Shown: positions 1 to 7,972 of the stretch, piece by piece | Layout of the letters: every line of letters starts with the position of its first letter | How positions within the stretch are numbered: the first letter of the stretch is position 1 | Assembly (NCBI GenBank): GCA_026647215.1 | Contig: JAPKHC010000055.1 | Location: 1-19,260, forward strand | Direction of reading: 5' to 3' | DNA from: F1-120-MAGs118 sp013360535 | GTDB lineage: Bacteria > Planctomycetota > UBA1135 > GCA-002686595 | DNA length: 19,260 nucleotides | Notes under the pieces: model-generated | Database searches by the model: none | What the model saw: only the letters and a program-made list of their open reading frames with translations | Told to the model about the DNA's origin: nothing | Program-made: the position numbers and the translations under genes

Positions 1-101
1 GCCGTCGACGCAGGCCGAGGTTTGCAGAACAAATTGCTCTGGCACCGTATTCCCGCTCCGACACCGCAGACTTCGCGATCCGGCACCGCAATCTCGACGA
101 G

Positions 102-2159
102 TCAGAAGCTCGTCGTCGAACCCGAATTGAGCTGCAGGTGGCGCGAGACCGAGTCGTCACCCTGCTTGCGGGTGAAGACGTAGTCGCCTTCGCGCAGGCG
201 CAGGGTGGCGTTGGCGGCGGTCGGGAACTCGCAGCGGAGCTCGACGGTGGCGCCGCGGTGGATCACGGAGCAGTTGGCGACGGAGCCTGGCGGGCCGCCG
301 AGTTCGAGCATGGCGGGCACGGGTGCGAGCAGGGCGCCGAGTTCGACGGGCTGGCCGGGCTCGCAGGAGATGCGCGGCACGAACAGCGGCGCGCGGCCGC
401 GGAACGCGATCTCGAGCGTGTGCCAGCCGGCGCCGAGGCCGTCGAGCGCGAGCTCGGTCGGTTCCGATTGGACGGTGGAGCGACTGCCGTCGGAGGACTC
501 GACTTGCGACGCGATGGCAGTGCTCTCGCCGGGCACGCCGCGCCGCGTGTCATCTCGCCAGGCGAGCACGCGCACGACCTTGGGATCGGTGCCGTCGAGG
601 TCGGACACCGAGGCATGGATCGAAGCCGCGGCCTCGGGCTCCTGGAGCGGAGCGACGAACTCTAGCTGGTCCTCGCCGGGAAAGACGCCGTTGGCGACGA
701 CGCACGCGAAGCCGAGCGAACCCGCCGCAGGACGCGCGAAGACACGCAGCGAACGTGGCGGCAGGTTCGGGATCGCGAAGCGGCCTTCGGCGTCGGTCTT
801 GGTGGCGTCGGCGAGTGGTTCGAGCGGGTCGTCGCACTCCACCTCGAGTACCCAGTCGGCCAGTGCGGCGCCGGTCGGACCGACAAGGCGGCCTTTCAGC
901 TCCAATCCACGCTCCAGGCGCGCCTCCCAATGAAACGTGGAGCCCGCTGTGAGCGTCGCGAGCGTGCGCGCGCGGCCGAAGTCGCCGCCACCGGCCGCGA
1001 TCGTCCAGTCGGCGGGACTGAGGTCGGGGATCTCGAACTTGCCTTCGGCATCCGTGCGCGCCGACGGAAGCCCACGAGCACCCTCGCGCCACGCGACCAC
1101 CGCCACGCCTTCGACGGGATTGCCCTCGTGATCGAGCACGCGCCCGAGGATCCGGCCAGTCTCCGGAGAGCTCGCGCTGCCTTCGACGAGGTTGAGCAGC
1201 GCTCCGCGCACCGTGAAGACGTTGCTCGCATCGACCTCGAGCTCCACGATGCTCTCCGGGTCGTGCTGCGGCGGTGGCGCATCGCACAAGGCGGGCTCGA
1301 CCCACAGGATGCGCCCTTCGGCGTCGCGCTCGCACACGACCGAAGTGAAGTTCTCGACGGCGGCCAGGGCGTGGTCGATCCTCAGGACATTCTGCCCTCG
1401 CACTGCGACCTCGAACGACAGCGTGTTGCGCTGGAAATCGGCGCGCGACGAGTTGGTCCGCAGCGCGGCCCGCTGAAATCCCGCGGAAACGCGCAGGCGC
1501 CGGCAGGACCCCGAGGGGTCGAGCGTGAGGTCGAGCTCCATCGTCGGCTGGAAACCGCGCCAGCGCAGCAGCAGGTGCCCGTCCTCGCCGGTCTGGCCGA
1601 CTTCGTTGAGCGTGTGGCCCGCGGGCGCGGCAAACACGTTCTGTCGGTCGCGCGGCAGGTCGAGCGAGTCGACGATGCCGACGTCGAGCTCGTACTCGAA
1701 CGTTGGCGCTTCCCATGGCGTGCGCACCGGCTGCTCGACCGTGGCCGCGCTCGTCGGCGCTTCGCTGCGTTCCTGCGCGGCTTCGCTCGCGGGCTTCGGC
1801 CCGTTGGCGAACTCCACGTCGCCAGGCTCGGCCGCGAGCTCCGCGCGCGCCTGCGCGTGGGCCGGCTCGCCGTCGCCCGCCCCCGACAGCGCGAACCACA
1901 GCGCTCCGCAGAGCACGACCACCGCCACCCCCGACGCCACGGCCAATTTGCTCGCCACCAGCACAGCTCCCGTTCCGGCCAGAGGCCCCAGAGTCAGAAT
2001 CGACGGCTTGAGGCCCCCGAGCGCGACTAGGCCCGACAGCGCCTTGCGCGTGCCGAGCTCGCGATCGAGCTTTTCGCGGAGTTTCGCGTGAGCGCGCGAG
2101 AGGCGCGTGTGCACGACGTGCGGTTCGAGCGCGAGGCGGCGGGCGATGTCGCGCGGCGG
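102..2159 (-). pseudogene. 3' part of an ECF sigma factor gene split by the element (region 4 end, membrane anchor, large extension)
   Basis: The frame is open from a stop at 2184-2186 down to the TGA at 102-104. Just inside the host side of the junction it reads LPPRDIARRLALEPHVVHTR and continues as a typical sigma region 4 recognition helix (KLREKLDREL). It therefore lacks its own start and all of region 2, which lie at 17212-17640. After region 4 come a hydrophobic segment (VASGVAVVVLCGALWFAL), an Ala/Glu-rich linker and a long extracytoplasmic part. That part has at least two carboxypeptidase-regulatory-like beta-sandwich repeats (GRVLDHEGNPVEGVAVVAW with TDAEGKFEIPDL; then KTDAEGRFAIPNL). 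ECF sigma factors with long C-terminal extensions are known in Planctomycetes. A GTG at 2114 could start a shorter 670-aa product, but it would begin inside the HTH, so I treat the piece as non-functional unless the element excises. Confidence 0.85.
2152..2159. repeat. Left attachment-site core (attL), CGCGGCGG
   Basis: Direct repeat of 17234-17241. With one mismatch it extends to 11 bp (CGCGGCGGSAG). It encodes the Pro-Pro-Arg of the sigma region 4 sequence, in the same frame at both ends, so recombination between copies rebuilds the gene. Confidence 0.75.
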
Positions 2160-2183
2160 GAGAACATAGGGACTCGTAAGTTG

Positions 2184-2493
2184 TTACTCCTCCACAGTCC
2201 GCGTCGCTGTGCCCATCGCGACGGTAGGTGCGCGGTAGGACTTTGAGAGGGTCGCGGAGGAACGTCCTTTCTTTCCTACCTGCGAGGCCACGGGCGCGCG
2301 AGGGCTTTTTCTCGGCCTCGCTCTTGCTCTCGACCTAAAGAGGGCCGGACACCGAGTCCGCTGGGGTACCAGGAGCCTGCAACCCCCAGCCAGCGGCCGT
2401 GAACGGGCTCGTCGCAAGACGAGTCGCAGGACCGATCAAAGGCGCTGATTCAACCACAACCACTTCGGGAGCTTCGCTCCCCGAGAGGCTCAG
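2184..2493. other. Left-end intergenic region: integrase arm-type sites and leader of the HTH-primase operon
   Basis: No convincing gene lies here. CGGTAGG occurs at 2222-2228 and 2233-2239 (11 bp apart, one helical turn), with a related inverted CCTACC at 2275-2280. The same heptamer recurs near the right end. A hairpin with a GCAA tetraloop (CTCGTC/GACGAG) lies at 2408-2423. A second, GGGAGC-TTC-GCTCCC, lies at 2467-2481, directly before the purine-rich ribosome binding site (2482-2489) of the first HTH gene. That second hairpin could modulate initiation at 2494. No confident sigma-70 type promoter was picked out. Confidence 0.5.
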
Positions 2494-2706
2494 ATGAATC
2501 AGCAAGAGGCCGCGCCCGTCTCGACGGCGGGCAAGCCCATCACGACGAAGGACGCCGCGCGCGTCCTTTGCAAGCACGTCAAGACGTTGGAGAAGTGGCG
2601 CAGCGAGGGCAAGGGACCTCGCTGGTACCAGCCCGAAGGAGAGGGCGGCTCGGTCTGGTACCTCGAACACGAGGTCATCGCCTACGTGCGCGGGGGTGCC
2701 GCATGA
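2494..2706 (+). CDS. Small HTH protein, excisionase/AlpA-like DNA-binding
   Basis: 70 aa. The segment ITTKDAARVLCKHVKTLEKW followed by ...GPRWYQPEGEGGSVWYLEHEVIAYVR is the winged-HTH pattern of the MerR-like 'helix_turn_helix_17' proteins (excisionase Xis and AlpA-type regulators): an alpha-helical HTH, then a wing carrying the WY/YLEHEV strand, then a short helix. The start is preceded by GAGAGG. The stop overlaps the next start (ATGA at 2703-2706), and that gene in turn overlaps the primase gene, so the three are probably one translationally coupled operon. Such proteins near an integrase usually act as recombination directionality factor or operon regulator; which applies here cannot be told from sequence. 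The family assignment is firm, the precise role inferred. Confidence 0.75.
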   Translation: MNQQEAAPVSTAGKPITTKDAARVLCKHVKTLEKWRSEGKGPRWYQPEGEGGSVWYLEHEVIAYVRGGAA

Positions 2707-2894
2707 GCTGCCTCGGCATCAAGGAGTTCGCCGCGCGCTGTGGCGTGTCGGTGCGGACGATGGAGCGCGAGAAGGAGGACGGGAAGCTCCCGCCGCACCG
2801 CGTCATCCGTGGCCGCCACGTCTGGACCGAGGAGGACGTTGAGGCGTACATCCGCGCGCTGCCGCGCTTCGATGCGCAGGAGGTGCAATCGTGA
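2703..2894 (+). CDS. Second small HTH protein, excisionase/MerR-like
   Basis: 63 aa. Starts at the ATG that overlaps the previous stop by 4 bp. The sequence LGIKEFAARCGVSVRTMERE followed by GKLPPHRVIRGRHVWTEEDV is a complete HTH plus wing of the same helix_turn_helix_17 class as its upstream neighbour. It ends in a helix (EAYIRAL) and a short tail. The two are only distantly alike and look like separate family members rather than a recent duplication. Its stop overlaps the GTG start of the primase-helicase (GTGA, 2891-2894). Possible jobs are excision control or regulation of the replication module. A tandem pair of such proteins before a primase is typical of phage-like and satellite elements. 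Confidence 0.75.
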   Translation: MSCLGIKEFAARCGVSVRTMEREKEDGKLPPHRVIRGRHVWTEEDVEAYIRALPRFDAQEVQS

Positions 2895-5512
2895 GCGCCT
2901 CCAGCCCCGACGAATCGCTGACGCCGAACTACGACGCAGCTCTGGATTTCCTGTTCAACCGGCTCGGCGGCCGAGTCCATCTCGCGGCGATTCCGCCCGA
3001 TGGGGGTACGCCGAAGTGCAAGCTGTTCTCGTCCACGCGCGACGACGGCAGCAACAAGACCCCCGACGAGCGCCGCGCCGAGGTCCGCAAGTGGGTCGAG
3101 ACGTGGAACGTGAAGGAGGGCTGGAACGTGTACTTCACGAGCGGCGTCGTCCGCCGCGACTACGGAGCCGAGGGCGACGAGAAGGAACCGGACAGCAAGC
3201 CCGCCGAGGCCGACATCTGCGCCGTGCGTTGCTTGAAGATCGACCTCGACCCTCGTGCGATTCCCGAGGGTTGGGCGGGCTCGGACGCGGAATGGGTCGA
3301 GTCGGAGCGCGCGCGCCTGTTCGCGTCATTGACGACCGACCTTCCCGAGGGAGTACCAGGGCGGCCGACGTTCGTCCTCGACAGTGGTGGAGGCGCATGG
3401 GGACTTTGGATGTTCTCGCCGCAGCCGTTCCCGATCGAGGAGCCCGACGACGTTGCCAAGCTCCGCGCGGCCGGTCAGTACCTCGTCGAGCTGTACCGTC
3501 GGCACTTCGGCGTGAAGAAGCTCGCCGATGGCGTGGCGAACCTTGAGAGGCTCGCCAGACTCCCGGGGTCCATCAACTACCCGGGGACCGACAAGCGGGA
3601 CAAGAAGGGCCGGACGGTGCGGCTCGCCAGCGTCGTCGAGGACGCCAGCGACGACAAGCGGCGCTACGCCTTGAGCCAGTTCGCACCGCCGGAAGGATTC
3701 GCGAAGGCGTCGAAGTCGAAGCGTGCCGCGCGTGCGAGCGCGCCGAGGCCGTCCGGCGTGACGAAGCTCGACAACCTCGACGCGCTCGACGTGTGCGACG
3801 ACTGCAAGGTGGTGATCGTTCAGGGATGCGATCCCGACGAACCGGGCCGATTCGGCGGCGCGCCGTCGATGTTCGGGCTCCCGTGTGGAGCGGCTTGGAA
3901 GGGGGACCGCTCGGCCGCCGTGTGGTACGTCGTCTGCGAACTCGTGCGGTCCGGCGTCGATGACGACACGATCCGCGCGGTGCTGCTCGACGAGCGTTGG
4001 GGCATCAGCTCGTACATCTTCGAGGACAAGAACGGGAAGCCTCGTCGCGACCCGGAGGCGAAGGCCGATCAGCAGATCGACAACGCGCGCGAGAAGGCGG
4101 TCGAGGTCGTGGAGCAAGACGACGGCGGACCGATCCTCGACCCGGGCGACCCGCGTCCGTCCGCACGAATGTTCGTCAACGGCGAGGCCCCGCACCTGCT
4201 CTTCCACAATGGCGACTGGCTCGACTACGGCCAGGGCGCATACTTCGAGCTGGAGCCCGGGATCGTGTCTGCGCGTGTGTACTCGTTCCTGGAGCGCGCG
4301 CGGCGACTCTGGGGGATCAAGCAAGTACCGGGGCCGTTCAAGCCCATGCGCGGCAACGTGGCCGAAGTGCTCGGTGCCCTGGAGTCCGTCACGATCCGAG
4401 CCCGCGACCTGTACGCGCCACCGTGCTGGATCGCGAACCCGGGGCCGCCGCCGCGCGAGATCATCTCGTGCGCGAACGGGCTGCTCCACCTGCCGACGGG
4501 CTCGCTGCTCGCGGCCACGCCGACCTTCTTCACGCGGAACGCGCTGGAGATCGCGTACGACCCGAGCGCCGCCGCGCCGACGAAGTGGGTCGCGTTCCTC
4601 GACCAGCTCTGGCCGAAGGATCGCGAGAGCATCGACGTGCTCCAGGAAGTGTTCGGCTACCTGCTCGTCCCGGACACGTCGCAGCAAAAGGTGTTCATGC
4701 TCGTCGGCCCCGCGCGATCGGGAAAGGGAACCATCGGCCGCGTCCTGACCCGGCTCGTGGGCGAGGCGAACGTCGTGGGCAGCGACATGCGAACGCTCGG
4801 CGGGAACTTCGGACTTCAACCGCTGATCGGGAAGCAGTTGGCGATCGTCGCCGACATGCGTCTCGGCAAGCGGAGCGATCCGGCGACGATTGCGGAGAAC
4901 CTTCTTCGCATCAGCGGCGAGGACTTGGTCACTGCCGACCGGAAGAACAAGACCGCATGGACCGGAACGCTGGCGGTGCGCTTTGTCATCATGACGAACG
5001 AGCTGCCGCAGTTCTCCGACGCGAGCGGTGCGCTGGCCAATCGCTTTGTGCCGCTCGTCATGACCGAGAGCTTCCTCAACCGCGAGGACTCCGAGCTGAC
5101 CGAGAAGCTCCTGACCGAGTTGCCGGGCATCTTGAACTGGGCCATCGAAGGCTGGCGGCGGCTTCGGGCGCGCGGACACTTCGTCCTGCCAGGCTCGTCG
5201 AGGGACGCCGTGCAGTCGATCCACGACATGGCCTCGCCGGTCTCGGCTTTTGTGCGCGACGAGTGCGTGCTCGATCCCGAGGCGCGCGTCGAGAAGGCGC
5301 GGCTCTACGCGGACTGGCAGGCATGGTGCCTCGCGCGCGGCAAGCCGGTCGCCGAGGAGCCGGTGTTCTCGCGCGACCTCTACGCCGCGACGGCAGGTCG
5401 CGTGCGGCCGGGCAAGATGCCCCGGCCCGAGCGCGTGCCCGCCTACGTCGGGATCCGTCGTTGCGACACCAACGAGGCGCGCGACGAGGAGGACCGCCGG
5501 GTGCTCGGATAG
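2891..5512 (+). CDS. Primase-SF3 helicase (phage/plasmid/P4-type replication protein)
   Basis: 873 aa, GTG start coupled to the preceding stop. The N-terminal half is primase/polymerase-like: acidic motif KIDLD at about 116-120, then FVLDSGGGAWGLWMF (161-175) and LERLARLPGSINYPG (218-232), as in RepB/AEP-type primases of plasmids and satellites. The C-terminal half is a superfamily 3 helicase: a D5_N-like region (about 470-590), Walker A GPARSGKG (606-613), Walker B-like LAIVADMR (650-657), sensor FVIMTNELPQFSD (698-710) and the arginine-finger region ANRFVPL (716-722). A C-terminal winged-helix-like tail follows (YADWQAWCLARGK). It would prime and unwind DNA at the element's own origin. The iteron cluster starts 5 bp after its stop, the usual arrangement for this type of initiator. 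No frameshift or missing motif was seen. Confidence 0.93.
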   Translation: MSASSPDESLTPNYDAALDFLFNRLGGRVHLAAIPPDGGTPKCKLFSSTRDDGSNKTPDERRAEVRKWVETWNVKEGWNVYFTSGVVRRDYGAEGDEKEPDSKPAEADICAVRCLKIDLDPRAIPEGWAGSDAEWVESERARLFASLTTDLPEGVPGRPTFVLDSGGGAWGLWMFSPQPFPIEEPDDVAKLRAAGQYLVELYRRHFGVKKLADGVANLERLARLPGSINYPGTDKRDKKGRTVRLASVVEDASDDKRRYALSQFAPPEGFAKASKSKRAARASAPRPSGVTKLDNLDALDVCDDCKVVIVQGCDPDEPGRFGGAPSMFGLPCGAAWKGDRSAAVWYVVCELVRSGVDDDTIRAVLLDERWGISSYIFEDKNGKPRRDPEAKADQQIDNAREKAVEVVEQDDGGPILDPGDPRPSARMFVNGEAPHLLFHNGDWLDYGQGAYFELEPGIVSARVYSFLERARRLWGIKQVPGPFKPMRGNVAEVLGALESVTIRARDLYAPPCWIANPGPPPREIISCANGLLHLPTGSLLAATPTFFTRNALEIAYDPSAAAPTKWVAFLDQLWPKDRESIDVLQEVFGYLLVPDTSQQKVFMLVGPARSGKGTIGRVLTRLVGEANVVGSDMRTLGGNFGLQPLIGKQLAIVADMRLGKRSDPATIAENLLRISGEDLVTADRKNKTAWTGTLAVRFVIMTNELPQFSDASGALANRFVPLVMTESFLNREDSELTEKLLTELPGILNWAIEGWRRLRARGHFVLPGSSRDAVQSIHDMASPVSAFVRDECVLDPEARVEKARLYADWQAWCLARGKPVAEEPVFSRDLYAATAGRVRPGKMPRPERVPAYVGIRRCDTNEARDEEDRRVLG

Positions 5513-5956
5513 CGCCGGTCCGGGGTCCGGTCCGGGGTCGGTCTAGGGTCGTCGGGCGGGGAAAGTGGCGGATTCTGTGGGACGCACGGGCCGGTCCGAC
5601 CGGGCTGGGTTCTCGCCCGCCCTTCGGGGCCCGTAACGCGGGCAACCGCCGCGTACCCGTAGCCCAGGGGAGGAGAGTCCTCGGGTAGATGGATCGCGCG
5701 CGAAAGGTAGAGTTCGACCCCGGACCGGTCGGACCGACGCCTTCCGCAGTGGTGCGCGTTGGGAAACACCCCAGACCGCGACCCCGGACCGGGTGGGCTC
5801 GACCCCGGACCGGACCCCGGACCGACCTCCCTCCCTGGGCGAGCACGCGCGCCGCGCACACGGAACCCGCCGCTCCGTGCCGACCCGTTCGACTTCCTCC
5901 AGCGATCACAGGGGGATCGCTCTTGCCGCCGCATCGACTCGACTTATTCGGAGTAG
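5513..5956. other. Non-coding gap between primase and terminase-like gene
   Basis: No credible gene. The short open frames read repeats and lack a ribosome site. The gap is filled by the iterons, by a hairpin at 5615-5643 (GCCCGC/GCGGGC), and near its right end by the probable ribosome binding site GGAG (about 5950) of the following gene. The middle part (about 5570-5690) has several short inverted repeats and could encode a structured RNA; this is not supported beyond the pairing. Confidence 0.5.
5517..5827. other. Candidate replication origin: iteron-like repeats in two opposed clusters
   Basis: The 11-mer GGTCCGGGGTC occurs exactly at 5517-5527 and 5529-5539 (12-bp period) with a decayed third unit at about 5541-5551. 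Its reverse complement GACCCCGGACC occurs exactly at 5716-5726, 5780-5790, 5801-5811 and 5813-5823 (the last two again 12 bp apart). Thus 5517-5539 and 5801-5823 form a perfect 23-bp inverted repeat. Shorter GGTC/GACC half-sites and the palindrome CCGGTCCGACCGG (5591-5603) lie between. The location just after the primase-helicase gene suggests binding sites for initiator and an origin of replication; that role is inferred. No strongly A+T-rich unwinding element is evident. Confidence 0.6.
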
Positions 5957-6508
5957 ATGCCTCGACGATCGAAACAGGCGCACCTGACGCCGCAGCGCAA
6001 GGCCGCGTTCCTCGAAGCGCTGCACGCATGCGGTGTCGTGACGCGAGCCGCGAAGCTCGCGAGCCCCGACGCATCGGGCAGCGGCATCCAGACGTTCCGC
6101 GACGAGCGGAAGCGTGACCCGGAGTTCGCGCGCGCGTGGGACGAGGCGCTCGAACAACACGCGGGCGATCTCGTCGCCGAGTTGTACCGGCGCGCCGTGG
6201 TCGGCGATCAGGTCCCGATCGTGTCGCCCAAGGGCGAGGTCGTTGGCTTCCGCACGATTCGCTCGGACAAGCTCTTGCTTGAAGCGGTGCGCGCGCACGC
6301 GCCCGAGTTCACCCCGCGCAGCGAGTCCACCGTCACCGCGAAGGTCAGTAAGGGGCCGGACCTCGGCCTGGGCAAGCTCTCCCCCGAGAACCAGGACAGG
6401 CTCCGCCTCATCCTTGAGGACGAGCTGGCGCGCGAGCAGCAGCGCGCGCTTGGCTCCGGCGACACCGCGCCTTACTCGGCCCTTCCGATCGAGGAACGCG
6501 AGCGATGA
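5957..6508 (+). CDS. Terminase small subunit-like HTH protein
   Basis: 183 aa. The N-terminal part (LTPQRKAAFLEALHACGVVT, then a helix TFRDERKRDPEFARAWDEAL) follows the pattern of phage small terminase HTH domains: 'F..AL...G.VT.AA', a recognition helix, then 'DPEFA.AWDEAL'. Next comes a helical segment (LVAELYRRAVVG), a beta hairpin (PIVSPKGEVVGFRTI) and SDKLLLEAVRAHAPEF, which is common after the HTH in these proteins. The C-terminal part is charged. No large terminase subunit follows, which is usual for phage satellites that redirect a helper's packaging and unusual for a prophage. It could instead be an unrelated phage-type DNA-binding protein. GGAG about 5 nt upstream supports the start. 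Confidence 0.6.
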   Translation: MPRRSKQAHLTPQRKAAFLEALHACGVVTRAAKLASPDASGSGIQTFRDERKRDPEFARAWDEALEQHAGDLVAELYRRAVVGDQVPIVSPKGEVVGFRTIRSDKLLLEAVRAHAPEFTPRSESTVTAKVSKGPDLGLGKLSPENQDRLRLILEDELAREQQRALGSGDTAPYSALPIEERER

Positions 6509-6783
6509 GACTCGCCACGCGCAACACCGCGAGCGTGGAACTCATCCATGCGCGCCGAGGGACCGCGAATCCGACGGTCCACACCGAACACGCTCTGCAC
6601 CCGAGGAGTCTTCTCGTCGGGGCTGGCCTCGGAGCAGAGCGTCGTGAGCCAACCTCCGTCAAAGGGTCGGGTTGGTTGCCGCCTGCACTTGCATGGGTGC
6701 AGCGGACTTGTTGGGAGCCCGCCGTTTCCGTCACTGGGCGCGGCGGGCTCCGTTTCCTCCCACCTATCCCGACGAACCCCTGA
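6505..6783 (+). CDS. Doubtful small ORF overlapping the end of the terminase-like gene
   Basis: 92 codons from an ATG that overlaps the upstream stop (ATGA). The overlap and the GC-rich third positions of the first 40 codons favour coding. The remainder loses this bias and runs straight through two strong hairpins (6683-6702 and 6714-6751), which argues for a structured untranslated region. No family is recognised. If it is translated, a short N-terminal peptide is likelier than the full length. Confidence 0.25.
   Translation: MRLATRNTASVELIHARRGTANPTVHTEHALHPRSLLVGAGLGAERREPTSVKGSGWLPPALAWVQRTCWEPAVSVTGRGGLRFLPPIPTNP
6683..6751 (+). terminator. Two adjacent hairpins; probable transcription terminator or structured RNA
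   Basis: CTGCAC/GTGCAG (6683-6702, 8-nt loop) is followed by an exact 11-bp stem GGAGCCCGCCG/CGGCGGGCTCC (6714-6724 with 6741-6751, 16-nt loop) and then GTTTCCTCC. The second could end the primase/terminase transcript, though the T tract is poor. Both lie in the roughly 290 bp between the terminase-like gene and the coiled-coil gene. Confidence 0.45.
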
Positions 6784-6802
6784 TCGCACACAGACCCCGA
6801 CC

Positions 6803-7369
6803 ATGAACCTCACCAAGGCCACCTCACGCGCGGCCGAGATCCGCGCTTCCCTCCAATCCACCAACGCGGATCTCGCCCCTGCTCGCGAGCGCTTGGGCGT
6901 CGCCATCGCCGACGGCGATGAGTCCGCCGCGAAGTCCGCCCGCGCCGAGATCGCGCGCCTGGAACGGCTCCACACCGAACTCTCGGCCGCGCTTCCGATC
7001 GCGGAGCGTCGAGTGCGCGAAGCGCAAGCGGTCGAGCAGGAGGAACAGCGTCGTATCACCGAGCGTGAGGCCAACAAGAACCGCAAGGCGCGCGTCGCCG
7101 CTGCGAAGAAGGTCGATGCCGCGCTCGCGACTCTCGCGAAGGTCTACCGCGAGTACCTGAGTGTCGGTCGCTTCGGCCGCCCCGAGGACATGAGCCGCGC
7201 CGCCCGTCGCGGGCGATCGGCCCTCGCGAGCGCAATGCACCATGCGTGCCCCGAGATTGCCGACGCGCTCGAAGTTCGCCGCATCCCCTCGATGCACCGC
7301 CAGAGCCTCGAAGCGGCGCAGTCGTTCATCACCGAGTTCGCCGTGGAGCCCGAGGCCGAACCCGCGTGA
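6803..7369 (+). CDS. Coiled-coil protein of unknown function
   Basis: 188 aa from the ATG at 6803. A longer frame exists upstream but crosses the hairpin region and is not preferred. Residues about 5-110 are almost entirely Ala/Arg/Glu/Lys heptad-like sequence (for example ARERLGVAIADGDESAAKSA and ERRVREAQAVEQEEQRRITE), predicted as a long coiled coil. A compact C-terminal part follows (YREYLSVGRFGRPEDMSRAA...). Its stop overlaps the GTG of the next gene. The position after a terminase-like gene could suggest a scaffold-like or structural accessory role, but no family is recognised and this is speculation. Confidence 0.65.
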   Translation: MNLTKATSRAAEIRASLQSTNADLAPARERLGVAIADGDESAAKSARAEIARLERLHTELSAALPIAERRVREAQAVEQEEQRRITEREANKNRKARVAAAKKVDAALATLAKVYREYLSVGRFGRPEDMSRAARRGRSALASAMHHACPEIADALEVRRIPSMHRQSLEAAQSFITEFAVEPEAEPA

Positions 7370-7791
7370 ACGGTCCGCTCTGGAACACCGCGCTCGACGT
7401 GTCGCGCGGCTCCCGGATGCCCGAGGGCACGAGCGCCGAGTACGGCCTGGCCGAGGCGTCGTGGGCGGAGCGCTGCTCCAAGCCCGGCGAGGCTCCGCAC
7501 GACGCGCACGCCCGCTTGGCGTCGTCCTCGATCGCGCTGCGAACGCTGCGCGTCGCTGGCGGGATTGCGCGGATGCTGGAAGGAGACTGCGACCCGACGC
7601 AGCTCCTCCGCGGCCTGGGCTTCGCGCCCGGGGAGTTCCAGTTCGAGGCAAGGACGAGAACCTGGGCCGACCTGATCGAGCTTGCCCGGCCGTCGCGCCG
7701 CGACGCCGAGACGCTCGGCGACACGATGCGCCGACTCGTTGACCACAACACCTCCGCACGATGCACGTTCTTCTACGTCATCTCGCCCTGA
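7366..7791 (+). CDS. Hypothetical protein, translationally coupled
   Basis: 141 aa, GTG start overlapping the previous stop (GTGA, 7366-7369); an internal ATG at 7420 is an alternative. No family is recognised. Visible features are an Ala/Arg-rich middle with a helical segment (IALRTLRVAGGIARMLEGD), a PTQLLRGLGFAPGEFQFEAR stretch and a C-terminal strand-like end TFFYVISP. Third codon positions are strongly G/C, as in neighbouring genes. It is followed after 13 bp by the next small gene, so these ORFs form one operon. Confidence 0.6.
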   Translation: MNGPLWNTALDVSRGSRMPEGTSAEYGLAEASWAERCSKPGEAPHDAHARLASSSIALRTLRVAGGIARMLEGDCDPTQLLRGLGFAPGEFQFEARTRTWADLIELARPSRRDAETLGDTMRRLVDHNTSARCTFFYVISP

Positions 7792-7804
7792 AGGAGAACC
7801 GCCA

Positions 7805-7969
7805 GTGATCCGCCCCGACGTAACCGCGTGGACGTTCAACGTCCTCGTCTCCTTCCGCCTCGGCGGACGCACCTACCAACCTGGCGATGTCCTCAACAGG
7901 CGTCGCCTCGCGATCGGCCCGCGCAGGATCCGCAAGCTGATCGACTCCGGCAAGATCGAGGTCGCCTGA
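7805..7969 (+). CDS. Small hypothetical protein with compact beta/helix pattern
   Basis: 54 aa, GTG start with a good ribosome site GAAGGAGA at about 7790-7797. The sequence FNVLVSFRLGGRTYQPGDVL then NRRRLAIGPRRIRKLIDSGK is a beta strand, a 'G..Y.PGD' turn and a C-terminal helix. This pattern is seen in many short phage head- or tail-associated ORFs that I cannot name. No Cys or catalytic motif is present. The gap to the next gene is 3 bp. Confidence 0.6.
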   Translation: MIRPDVTAWTFNVLVSFRLGGRTYQPGDVLNRRRLAIGPRRIRKLIDSGKIEVA

Positions 7970-7972
7970 CCC

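Noticed and set aside
930..2030. 366-codon plus-strand frame opposite the sigma extension
   Set aside because: Low-complexity Arg-rich translation with no motif; the minus strand shows repeated sandwich domains.
3326..5224. 632-codon open frame on the minus strand inside the primase gene
   Set aside because: Arg/Asp-rich shadow of a GC-rich gene; the plus strand carries clear primase and helicase motifs.
5513..5956. CRISPR array
   Set aside because: The repeats are 11-12 bp, partly inverted and unevenly spaced, with no unique spacers of regular length and no cas genes.
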